Assembly (NCBI GenBank): GCA_030141605.1
Contig: JAQGDQ010000230.1
Coordinates: forward strand, 1 to 62,000
Length of the DNA: 62,000 nt
Direction of reading: 5' to 3'
Source: Tubiluchus corallicola
Taxonomy: Eukaryota; Priapulida; Priapulimorpha; Priapulimorphida; Tubiluchidae
Under the pieces are notes generated by a model. It had not been told where the DNA came from. It ran no database searches and saw only the letters and a list, made by a program, of their open reading frames with translations. The position numbers were made by a program, and so were the translations under genes. Every line of letters begins with the position of its first letter. Within the stretch, counting starts at the first letter, position 1. This document shows positions 11,526 through 31,900 of the stretch, piece by piece.

Positions 11526-14500
11526 TGTTGCAACAATACATTTTAGTAAATTTGAAAGTAAATACCAATATAGCATCGAGTACCCAGCAGATATTTGCTA
11601 TGTGATAGTCACTACTCAGCTAGCACAAGGTGGTCGGTAATAACTGGCAAAAATGCATAGTAAAATCTGTCACCATAAATTGGTGACTGGTGAAATCGAG
11701 TACTTCAGTGCTGTCTGATTACTAAAATTGTTTATAAATTTCAAAAGCAAACCATAATGCTTATGAACTAGTCATCAGTGCAATCACCAAGTTTAATCTG
11801 TTATCGGATGGCTATTTATCCTTACATTATTGTTATAATGTTAAAGAAATTTTTACATCGACTCAAAATTTCTTGTTACCTTAAGACTCGTAACAACAAC
11901 CACATTTTGTTTAATAAATCTGACTTAGTTATGCCATACTGCATTCAATGTGTTGATCAGAAATTAGGATGGCTGCTTTGTTTGCATGTTTTGTTGGGCA
12001 TTATGGCCTCAAAAACGATTTTTTTGTGTGAAAATAATGTGTTACTGTGTTTAAGTTAATAATATTCTTTAATTACTGTAATTTAATACTGAGCATAATC
12101 AATAATGATAGTATTGACTTGTTGCATTTAATTTTATTTTGCCTGTAAATATGAATAAACAAGGGTGAAACTGTTTATAAAGCTTAATACACGCATCACT
12201 TAGCTTCTTAATTTAAATGTTAATTTATAATTTCGTTTTTGAAATCATTTAGCAGAAATTATATAACTTACCAACATTATTAGTGAACATACAAGATTAT
12301 GATAAGAAATTATATTTTTTAACAGATTTTATTCCACACAGACAACTTGATCACTAAAACCACAATAAATTGCAACAACAACAATTCTACATTCTTACTT
12401 CAAGAAACTAAACAATTCTACACTCTTATTTCAATAAAATATCATAATTTTATGATACTAACTTTGGTTGAGATGATGTAGATAAACGTAACTAAGAGTA
12501 CATAAATCCAGAGGTTTCCTAAAAGTAACATTCAATTGTAGAAACAACTTTTGCTATATATTGAGCCATTTTCATATTGAGCTCTTGAAAATAGTACCAA
12601 AATTTTCTTAGGTGATACTGCGTTTAGTATCCTAGGTTTCCTTGTAGTTTTCATACATTTCTTTCATACCTTCCTTTGTACATTTCAGCAATTTGCCACA
12701 TCATGCCACACTATCAAATTCATTTAGAATGGGAAAATATGCTAATTTGCCATTTTTACGGTGTTAGTGTGCATAATGCGTGTGTGTGTGCAAGAAATAG
12801 TTTGGCAGTACCAGGTTCTCTTACTTAGGTGTGAGCCTTGGTCTAACTGTAAAATGCTACACACAATACAAATAAACTATTCAAAATGGCATCAGAAAAA
12901 AGTGCCAATTGGAAACAACCATACCAGCTCTAGGACTGAGTTTGATACCACCACATCACAGTGACATATTTAGTGGCACAAAAAATATGCTAAAGTTTAG
13001 ACTACAGTAATAAGTAGAAGCACGGGTCATGTAGAAAAATGGTTGAAATTTCACAGTTTGATATTACCTGTTAGTTATAGGTGTAAAATTTACACTTTAT
13101 AGCTTTGTAGTTTTTAAGTTATAGTCGAAAACCTTTTGCATCTTAAAAATATAATGCAGGAAGATCTAATCATCATTTGAAACATGGTCACATTGATGTA
13201 TGGAGCAATTAACAGGTGTTAGCAGAACAACAAAGAAATTCACACATACATACACATTTCCTACGTAAAGACGAATAGCCAGAATCCTTAATTCTTCAGA
13301 CAATGGTTACCTCGATTTTCTTTACAGAAAGTGTATGATGGTCACACAGATCCATTTCACGCGGAGGAACTAAAGGGGAAAATTGTTTGTTGGGACGAGC
13401 ATCCTTAGAGAAGTGCCATGCTTGAAATGAAAGTGGTTGACACAGAGTACCTGCTGTAATTTTTAACAATAGTGACACGGGGAAATCATAGTAAGCTTAT
13501 AGAATATCACTGTAATAATTTTCATACGATTCCATTGCAGTATTTACTTCCTACAATATCATAATCAAAATTCTGGCCCGTTTTTATGCCACCTGATATA
13601 GTAGTCATTAACGGAAATTTAAAAGCGAGAATTATGTTTAAAAGGTTCCAAATACAGCCTTTGTTTAACAAACAAGAATAAATTAGAAAAAGCATTAGAA
13701 ATGTAAAAATAGTGAGAAGAAGAGAAAAAGCCAGGGCACTATAGTGCAAAGTACTCCAGGGAACTGCCGATTAGCAAAATAGCTAACATCCATCTACAAT
13801 GCTTATTCACTGCTATTTTATTTAAATAACTAAAAAGATATTGACTAAACAAACACTTTTTTCAGTTAGTTACACAGCACAAATGCTTCCCTAACAAGAC
13901 GAGCCCACTCCTTTTTGGTTGGCAAAATTTCTTATCAAAGTTTCAAAGCTTATTATTATAAAAGTGACTGAATGTATTCTTCTTTACCTAAATGGCTTCA
14001 TCAACCATATATAGTTGAATCACTGTAATACTATTTTTAAAGGACCAAAAGATTTTTTGTATTAATTGTGTTTCGTACTATCCATTACGCATATTAATGC
14101 TAAGTGATAATATGTTACTTCTAATGTAAAATAGGTCTAATGACACCTGTAGTCTCTACATCGGTTTTCTTTTGATCAACTGACAATTGATTAACTTTTG
14201 ATAATTGAAGCTTGTTAACCCCTGTTTCCCACAAATACAAACTGCAAAATTATCTCAACATGCTGCCAGTTAGACTAGAAACAAGTCTGGAAGACAGAGG
14301 GTTAGTGGTGCTAGAGTCTAGTATGTTGCTTTTTGCAGCGTTGGTATTGTAATTGGATATCTGTAAATGAGGCATAACTGTTTACGGATAGGTAGACAGG
14401 AAGTGACAAATATGTAACAATTCGAACTATAAAGCAAATTTTTATCAAAGTGGAAAGCCGAAGACTTTTTGGAGATCAGCAAGTACACTGCACAATGCAA

Positions 14501-14773
14501 TTTTTTCTCACTATGTAGTATGCAGCTGACCGAGTAAATCACCATGTCGGCCTAACTAGGATACTGCATGCACATGCATTATGACCCATAATGAGTTGTA
14601 AAATCAATCAAGTAAGTTTATAATCACGGTAAAGAGTGTCTAGACAAGGCAGGCCACAACAACCGTATCACAATGTTTCTTTATATTAAACTGATAATGG
14701 CGGTTTCGTAGTAACAATACATGCTTACGTAGGTTTTATTATAACCTTGGCAGAGAAATGATAAAATCATCGT

Positions 14774-15208
14774 CAGTAAGTCCTTGCTTGTTTGCATCAA
14801 GCAATATCTGGCTGCAAACTTTACACAAGGAATTTTGCCTGCAGCCTGTAGTGACCAGACTAGATAAAATTCCCAAGGTCGCCCAGCACTTGGCTTTGAC
14901 TTTGTTGCAGTGACAGCAGTGTTTAATTTTTAACCGCTGCCTACACTTAAATGTTAATGAAAGAAAAACTGCTAACTAGGTTAGTAAGACATATAGGTGG
15001 TTTCAAGTAAACAGAAAGAAATTAATCAATAGAAACGTGAGCAAAACTCATGAAACCTTTAATTTATATGATTTAAACAACATTGATTTTTGTCTCTAGA
15101 ACATATCTCAGCTCTTTTACATTACTTTTTATGGAAGTCTTGGCATCGTTTAGCGACGTTGTCGCATTTTACTGGAACGCATTTGCGTCATTAAGCGAGG
15201 ACTTACTG
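14774..15208. mobile_element. pogo/Tigger-like MITE
   Basis: The ends are inverted: CAGTAAGTCCTTGCTTG at the left and, reverse-complemented, CAGTAAGTCCTCGCTTA at the right. CAGT-starting inverted repeats with TA targets are typical of pogo/Tigger elements. The right flank is TA and the left flank has decayed. There is no transposase. Confidence 0.55.
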
Positions 15209-15509
15209 TACTACTGGGAGCTTTGTTATAAGTTGAATCATATTACCGGGATTTGACTGTGTAGTAAAGGTGTAAAAAGATCTTGGAGGAAAGCAGATCC
15301 TTTTTTGCAACAGTGCAGAGCACAGAATGCACAGAACAGGTATTGCAGTGGCCATTTTGTGAAAGCAACACATTAATCACAGAATAATGCAAAGACTGAT
15401 ATTGCTCAATATAAGCTTATCAGAAGCAAAAGTAGCTCAGCATGTGCTCTTACATAAATTGCAAATTTCTGTCATTTGATGGAGTATTAATACTTGTGCA
15501 CACCTTAAA

Positions 15510-15515
15510 TTTATT
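15510..15515 (-). terminator. Candidate UGP2 poly(A) signal
   Basis: AATAAA on the minus strand lies about 55 nt downstream of the UGP2 stop. The position is plausible, but the motif is common in AT-rich DNA. Confidence 0.4.
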
Positions 15516-15567
15516 TAGCAACTATTTGCTAATTTACAAACGATTCCTGTCATGTGGCAAAAGTCTA

Positions 15568-23701
<8,134 letters not shown>

Positions 23702-24270
23702 ATTGACGAAATAGAGACAGAATCTATAAAGAGAACCGGCGGGGGCGTAACGTTTTTTGCTGTGATTAAAGCGCTTCTTCTCTGGGCTCACACGAAAACT
23801 AAAAGGCATTGGGCCTATTAGAATTTGGTATCTCCTCCTGATGTAGAAGGCATTAATCACAAAATTCCATCTGGAGTTTCTTAGTTTCTAATTTATCTTT
23901 TAGTTGTCTTTCGGTTAGACATCTATTTCACTGAATCTTCACACAGTCTACAAAAAAAATTAGCATTATTCTTATAGTTTAATCACTGATCCATTTTCTT
24001 TATTTCTGCTGGAGTTATATTTTGTTCAATGAATCTACAATTTTCGTAATCGATGTTGCTATATTGTTGGTTATTCCTACGAATTCTGTGAGTTAAATTC
24101 AATTTTTTTGTTAATTTAAATATTGTTTCATCCTATTTGCCATATTTATTGTTGGAACTTAATTATAAACTCATTTGAGTTCATTATGTTAATTTCTCCC
24201 CACTTATCATCTTTATTTTTCTTTTCAAAATGTTGATTATTGTTCGCTTGTCTGCATTTGTCAGGTCATA

Positions 24271-24560
24271 TAATCTTCTTTAAATTTGGATAGGGGTGCT
24301 TCACCTAGTGATATATATACAATTCTCGTGGTTTGACATTGCTTCATTGTTTTTACTTCGGTTCTTCTGCTGGATTGAGTTTCTTGATTTATGTGCAATT
24401 TTTAGTTTTGTTTTTGTTGAGTTGGATTTAATTTTCTTCAATTTGGATAGGGGTGGCTGACTTGGTGACCTTTGGTCTTTTTGCCACCCCATTTCTTTTC
24501 TATCTTTATTTTAGTTTTTTGCTTTTGTTTATTTTCATTTTGTAAAACTTAGAGACAAAT
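24271..24560 (+). repeat. Retroelement 3'-tail-like sequence with internal duplication
   Basis: Two related ~40-bp blocks at 24271-24311 and 24428-24467 share AATTTGGATAGGGGTG and end in a TGGTGA or TAGTGA motif. The second continues into a T-rich tract ending TTTTGTAAAACTTAGAGACAAATAAATTATTTAC, which looks like a LINE 3' UTR. No attached ORF remains, so identity is tentative. Confidence 0.35.
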
Positions 24561-25452
24561 AAATTATTTACTTTACTTCTCTTGATTTCCATGTTCATTT
24601 GTTTTGTGTAGTTTGACACCAAGATATATTCGTTCAATTATTATATCTGTCATCTGATTATAATTAATTAGTAATAATTATTTATTTCTCAATAAGTTTT
24701 TGGATAAAAAATTAGCATGTGGTAAATCCGATAACGACGTGTGTTCAATAAAACTAAAATAATTTTATATTAAATTTTGGTTTGTCATTTTTATAATTGG
24801 TCCAACAAACTGGGCAACTCTACAGAATTATTTGGTGTCGACTGTGTGTCCATCTGTCTGCCACCATCGTTTTTCAGCGCTGGGGTAGTCAAGGATGCTA
24901 AACCAGAGAGGTCAAACTTTAAATTTTTGGTGCATGCAATCAATAATGGCCAGATCAGTAATTACTATGATCAGTAATCATTATTACTTACGAGCACATG
25001 TTCCATAGCTATCGTCAGACAACAATCAACAGCACATGCAAAAAACCTACACACTGAGTTCCTAATTAACATAACCCACGTGTTCTATCTGTATCTGTCT
25101 ATACCTGACCTCAAATAAATGCCATACTTTAGCTGCCGGTATGCCAATTTCTAAAGACGTTTGGTATAATTTTAATCTTACAAAACGTCAATGTAAAAGA
25201 TACACCAAGGTAGTCTCTATACACATGTCGATCTTTTTGGTGCAACCATGTCTCTCTACTGAGGGCTTTATAGGTTTGCTAATACAATATCAAATTAATT
25301 CTCATAGCACAGTTGCCGCTTCATGTTTTATTGTATTTGTACTTAAATTTTTGTACACTGATAACATTTTTCTGAGCACTTTATATTCAAGTACATGCTC
25401 AGTAGAAGTTTTTTACATACTGGACATTTTAAATCTTAAGCTATGAGTCAAT

Positions 25453-25590
25453 GTGCGTGCAATGCATGATGCGTATTCAGACGATAGCCATCATGTTCGA
25501 GTGAATACATATCATGCATTATGTACACACGGAAACACTTCCACGTGTTTAAATATAAACAGTTGTATAAGCATCATGCATTACGCGCAC
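25453..25590. mobile_element. Short palindromic MITE-like element (138 bp)
   Basis: The 20-bp ends GTGCGTGCAATGCATGATGC and, reverse-complemented, GTGCGCGTAATGCATGATGC match at 18 of 20. A third related copy (ATCATGCATTATGTACACAC) sits inside at 25511-25530. No class can be assigned. Confidence 0.5.
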
Positions 25591-25603
25591 ATGAATTCAT
25601 CTC

Positions 25604-25609
25604 TTTATT
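25604..25609 (-). terminator. Candidate MDH1 copy 1 poly(A) signal
   Basis: AATAAA on the minus strand lies about 380 nt downstream of the stop of MDH1 copy 1. This is only a candidate. Confidence 0.3.
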
Positions 25610-25989
25610 CAATAAAATATTAATATACTAGATTAAATAAAACAAGAACTAATAATCCATTTCTTATTTAATAGAATTACAAAAATTCCCATTATAGTGC
25701 TGCCTAAGATCATTGAAGCAAGGTAACAAATTTTTACAGTGAAAACTAACATTTTCAGAAAATAATTTCTCTCATAATACATGCAAAAACTTGCATTACA
25801 ATTCCGCAATGTCAATGAATGTTCAAATTTCACAAGTATTAGTAAATTCTTTACATGGTTTTATGATACAAAGCTTTCAAGAATTGCATCACAATTATTG
25901 AAGCATTATTATCATTAAAGTTCTGACTGTTTGTGCCACAATGAAAATGTTTTGGATTTCCTGTTAACAACAAACACATTCACTTCAGT

Positions 25990-28900
25990 TTAACTATTTT
26001 CCTTGCAAACTGCTAATGCACGATCGCGCTCTTCTTCCAACTCACTAATAGCTATTCCAATCTTTTCTTTCGCAAAATCGCCAATCGGTAATCCCTAAAA
26101 ATCAATGACATGTCAAAAAATATCACTACTACATATTTGCAAATCACAGGCACGTGAAAAACACACATATAAGGAACTAATTAAATGCCAATTGCATTAA
26201 AAATACTTTTCGGTGTGATATCTTGTTTCCCATCTTTTACTTTTTAAAAATCAAAGCTACTTCAACATGGTAATTGATTTAGTCATGCATACAGATACTC
26301 AGTAAAAAAGTAGCATTGTAAAAAAATTAAAATATCTGACACAGATAATAACAAAAAAGCTACAATGCCTAACTCAACTTTTTGCAAAACAACTTACCCG
26401 TCTTTGTACTTTATTTACAACTCATTTACTGAATGTCTTTTCCCTTGGCTGTATACCATCTTCAGCAATCACATCTCATACAAAGCTGTGCTGGTTGCAA
26501 ATGTGACTACATTAGCAAGCAGAAAAATACTGTTAAAGCAAATAAACGGGCAAAAAGAATAGCTGAAGTATAATGGTGTGTGCATAGCAACCGAAGTTAA
26601 ACAACTAACAAGCATGGCCAATTAATGGATAGGTAACTGCAAGGAAAGCAGCTACTGAGCAGTTTGCTTTATCAAACAGCCTCTGGCTATTTAACTCATT
26701 AAAAGATGACATATATGAATTTCAAAGTAGCTTCCAGTGACTGTCTCAGCTTAGAAGACTATCTCAATAATGGGCTAGATTCTGGTCCCATCACAATAAA
26801 CCTTTTACTTTAAGTAGGCTGTACCATCTGGTTTACAGGTAGCTCAGTTGCGTAAAAAAATAAGGCTAAGCAAGATGTAATTGTCGAGCAAAGTATGCAA
26901 ATATCACTATAGCTAGTAACAATGCATCACTAGTTTAAAAGTCCATAGTTGTGCCAAATGTGCAGTGGCAAAAAATAATTTTGAATTTATCAAATTCATT
27001 TCTGTACATGTAGGTACAGTTTCTAACAAGGATTGAAAACAGCACTATAATTAAGTTAAAAATGTGTGATTCACTCAGAACAAAATACTACAAAAATAGA
27101 TAACAGTTTACCTGCACAATTTCCCACTCCCCATTGACAACGCTGGTAGGAAAGCTAAAGAATAATCCAAGAGGCACGCCATACGATCCGTCAGATGCTA
27201 CAGCCATACATGCATACTTTCCCGGGGTAGTGCCATGCCACCAATCACGCATGTGATCTGCACAGGCTTTAGCTGCTGAAAAGCCACTAGACAGTTTTCG
27301 AGCAGCAATAACAGCTTCACCACGATGCTGTACTATCTAAACAAAGTCAGACATAATTAATATAAAGATTCGAATCATAACAAGTGAAGTAAAGGCGTAT
27401 TAATACGTAAATCGAAACAACAATTAGGCGGACCAGCATTATAAGGTATGTGCTTCATCTGGGGCAAAAAAGCACAATAGAAATGTGGTAGCATAAAATC
27501 ATTTTACAAGGTATAGAAAGCATGTACATTATTATGTACACATTATCATAACTGTGATAACTTCCACAACACATAGCCTAACAAATATTTCTCAAACAAG
27601 ACTGACATCAGATTAAGTCTTTTTTCCACCCTTCCTCGCTAACAATTAATAACAGTTTGACAAATAAGTTAAAAGTTTAATGTTTCTGTATAATGTTTCT
27701 CAGCATATGATTTGCTAAAGCCACATCTCTGCAAAAATCGAAAACTTGGCAAATAAAAAAGAAAGGAATTGCCAATGGAATTTCTTCCAATGCTCCTAAT
27801 TTTCTTTTTGGCAAAGAACTAAAGTAAATTTAAGAATCTGTGCAGACAAAAGTACTTATAGTATGGTGGTAATTCATTAATTTTTTTCTTTTACTAACTT
27901 TTATCTTTTACTGAGACATACAAATCGACAATACATAATCTGCACAAATCCTGAAATATTCTACTGCAGCAGCAGAAATCTCGTTCGAAACCAAAGTCTG
28001 GTTATAATTGGGGTCACTTGATGATGCCATCGTGTTAATTTAATCGAAAACAAAATCTGGAAATGCCATATTTGGATTTTGCAGATAACTTTGAAAATAA
28101 TATTGAGAAGCATTCTGGATCCAAATTACCTTATGCTGAAAAAGAGCAGAGCAGGAATAACATGGACGTCATAAAGGAAAATGTAAAGCAAAACTCTATA
28201 AAATCAGGTACATTAAAGTTATGATGACTTTTAATTGCTGCATAATTTAATCTAAAAAGAGACTTTTACTCTCCATTCTTGCTGATACAGCTAGAAAACC
28301 AGCATGTATCCTTCAAGGATGCACAACTTCTATAATGAGTCAGGAAATCAAAGCTTGTTAGTTTTTTTTTAGCTAATAACATGGCTTAAAACTTATAATA
28401 CAAAATCTCAAGGAACAACGACATGAGAAAGCTTTAATTTACTGTCAGATATGTGCTACCTAGAACGTAAGACATTTTTATGGCAATCTTACATTCTTTT
28501 ACACTGATGCTACTAGGCTTAAACCTAGTAAATGTGCTTTACTTGGAATATACCCAAAATTTACAACATCTTACTTTCTGAAAAAAGTACAAATACCTGA
28601 AAAAAAGTTGTATCAGAGACTTGGAAGCAATTATTTCCAATGACCGCAATTGTATTCCCATGTGAACCATATCATTGCAAAAACAAATAGTCGTATTGGC
28701 ATGCTCAAGGCTGTATTACATCCAACTGTAATTATTCCTCTTTATAAGGGTTCCACCCATTTTGGAATACGCATCAGTTATATGGTTACCCCAGTATGCT
28801 ACTGTCAAGAACGCACTTGAAAGAACTCAGGATCGATGTACTCGTTTTGCTATTGATTTGGATCTCACTTCAATTTTCACTCTCGAGCAAAAGAGTGAGA

Positions 28901-31900
28901 CTGCAGACCCTGTGAACTGTTTCCAAATAATTAATAGAAACACTATTCTGTCAGAGACACACTTTTCTCCAGGCCTCACAGAGTTCTTCCTGGTCATGAG
29001 TCCAAGTTATTTGTGCAACCAGCTAGAACCAATATTAGATCTCACTTTTTTGGGCATCGCATAATTCAGCCATGACATCGTCTTCCATAATCAACCATCA
29101 GTGATTCACAGTCAACAGTTTCAAAGGCGTTAGAGAGAGGACTGCTTGCAGATAGTTACCAGCCATGTCTTTATTTCTTTGGAGAAGATATAAAGTAGCA
29201 AGCCTTTCTTCACGGAATGTTTGAAAGAAGTACATATTTGGATCTTCTGTCATTTGAGACAGCTTCTCATGGGTATAGATAATCACAAAGTTCTTCCAAT
29301 GGACAGACAGATAGTAATCGATCCTGACATATTCCAAGTGGGTGAACTCCATGGCTTTGCAAAAGCGATTTGAGATAAGAACATGTTTAATAAGGTAGTA
29401 TAAATAAGAAACTTACATACCTTGTAACTTTATGATAAATGTTTGGGCTTACTATTTACCTTGATAAAGTCATTGTGCAGCCAATTAATGTCATTAACAG
29501 CTTCATACGCAGAAAACAAAGTGCCATCTTTCCTGACTGTAGCATGGCTTGCATCCGGGTACTGAGTAGGGGAGTGATTTCCCCAAGTGAGAACATTGTT
29601 CACATCTGATGTTGATACTCCACAACGTACAGCTATCTTCAAGTACCAAAATTTGATTGACGTGTTAGTATCTTAATAGTAAAGTAGTCCTGAAATTCTT
29701 GTGCTAGATATATGAGTAAGAATTCTCTTCATTTTTCAGCAAACATAGACATTTAAAACAGCATATTTTAGATCACATGTAGTCTTCATTTCAAGATTAT
29801 TTATTAACTAGTTGGCTATTGTTTCTGACTGTGCCAAAAACAGAAGATTTTGCCATTTTATGTTCTGATAGAGTTCAGAGTGGTATTGTTTTCCCAGTCA
29901 AGGTTTGAGTTTCACAACCGTCGCATGTATATTCTCAAACTTTGTTTGAATTATTTGTAATTTAAGGTTATAAGGAAAACTGGCACATGCCAAATAAACT
30001 TGACTCTATCAAACAAGGTCAACAAAATTAGCACTTACAATAGGTGTTCATGCCGCAAATTACACAGCTCCCAGTCTTCATTTTGGAGCCAGTAAAGCAT
30101 ACAGCAGAAAATGATAAACCTTTAGTGACCTGGATTCTTTGGTCCAAGGTCACAGAATGCTTCAGCACTATTTCAGTTATTATTCCAGGTTCCTACAAAA
30201 CAACTTTCTTGACTCTAGCTCCCATACTTTTCTGGTGATTGCCATGACCCTGCAATTGACTTGGCCAAGCCTACTTTTTGAAAATTACTTAGTGCACATC
30301 TTACCTAGCTATCCATACATGCAAAAATATAAGCTTCTAGTCTAATACTGTAAGAGAAATTGAATGACAAATCCATTTGTCTTAATTTTCAAATAGCTGC
30401 TCTAAAAGTGGTGATCTTTGACCCAGAGGTCGCCATTCAAACATCACTATATGAGCACCTATTTCAGGTGCCAAATGTGCAAATTTCATGAGTCGACCTC
30501 TTACACTTACGAAATTACTGACATAACTCAGTTTTAACATTTTCGCCTTTGTCACATTACCTGACCATGCCCGCATTTGCAAAAAACTTAATGCACAGCT
30601 ACCCTAGCTTGGCAGCCCACACATACAAAAATATGCATTTCTAATCCTATACTGTAAGAAAAATTGACTGACAAAAGCCATTTTGTCCTAATTTTAACAT
30701 TTTGGCTTTTATCTCGGGCCGTTAAAGAATGTAATTTTTTAAAACTCCAGGTACACATCTACCCAACAATACCAAAATACATGTACTTTTGAAAAATATC
30801 AGTTTAACTCTAATTCCTACGAGGAGTCGATGTTCAAAGCCATTTAGCCCTGATTTTCACATTTTGACTCCTATTTCAGGTCTCCGAAAAATTCCACGTG
30901 CAGATCAATCTAATAATACCTAAATACTTGTAAAATAATTTTTCAATTTATTTTAAGGCTATAAGAGCAGTTGATATAAAAAAAATTTCCCTGATTTACG
31001 CATTTTGGCTCCTATTTCGGGGCCTTCAATAAACAAAGTTTTAGCAACACCAGGTGCACATCTACCTAACAAAATCTAAATACCGGTCAAAAAATTTTTC
31101 ATTGTGTCTCAGAACCCTAGAAGGAGATGCAGTTCAATCGAAACAAAACTATAGGATGCCCACAGCTCATGACCATTTGACCCAAGTCAAACCATTAGGG
31201 CTGACACGAGTCAAAACGTAAGCTGTAGATTTCCCAGATTTGGTTACCTTCTTCAAATCTTACAATGGACTTTTCCTCCACACACACCATACTAATCATG
31301 CTCACATTTGCTTTTATAGGCACAACAGTCTTTCAAGAAATAAATGAATAGATAGAGGAATGTGAGACACTCAGATATCTTGTCTATTCCAAGGCTTTTC
31401 TGACAGTTTTACAGAAAGAAGTTAAACGCAGTCACCAGACAAACAAATCAATACATTTACCTGTGCCTGTGCACGATTCTGATCCAGTCGAGTCAGTGAG
31501 GAAATGTTTTTAAGTGGAATTAATGGTGCATACTTGGAGCAAATGAATGCATTCGTATTGGCTGGGTTACTAACAACAAGTATCTGAAATATTTAAAGAA
31601 AAAAACCATCAATTATGTAATTTGAAACTGCATCATATAAATGCTTAGATTTGTGTGACTATAATAAAATAAAACATAAATTTTAATAAAGAACGTTGAC
31701 CTAATTTTCAATACGTACTGGATATCAACATAAATGTTGAAATAACTGTTAATGACCACATAAATTTAGAAGCTGACTCTGTGAATCAGTATTTTGTTGC
31801 CTTTGTTTAGCACTTAATTCAACATTCACGGCAAGCAGAGTATTCTTAATTTTACTGAACGAGATTTTGTGTCAAGAATTATAGGAAGTAACTAGGCCTG

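Larger units (their letters stand above)
11526..15567. other. Intergenic spacer, convergent VPS54/UGP2 3' ends
   Basis: This 4-kb AT-rich stretch would hold the 3' UTRs of both genes. I see no conserved coding segment. The only structured element is the MITE at 14774-15208. AATAAA motifs on the + strand near 11912 and 12157 could serve VPS54, but AT-rich DNA makes such matches cheap. The ORFs at 11778-12059, 13522-13749 and 14318-14545 look like chance ORFs. Confidence 0.6.
23702..25989. other. Spacer between UGP2 start and MDH1 copy 1 end
   Basis: It includes the UGP2 promoter side, which is fairly GC-rich near 23740-23780, and the 3' UTR of MDH1 copy 1. I see no conserved coding sequence. 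Repetitive DNA is present at 24271-24560 and 25453-25590. The ORF at 25141-25446 and the Lys/Ser-rich ORF antisense at 24301-24492 have no coding support. Confidence 0.55.

Noticed and set aside
24301-24492. Lys/Ser-rich small protein on the minus strand
   Set aside because: It is antisense to a T-rich retroelement-like tail; the composition explains the ORF.
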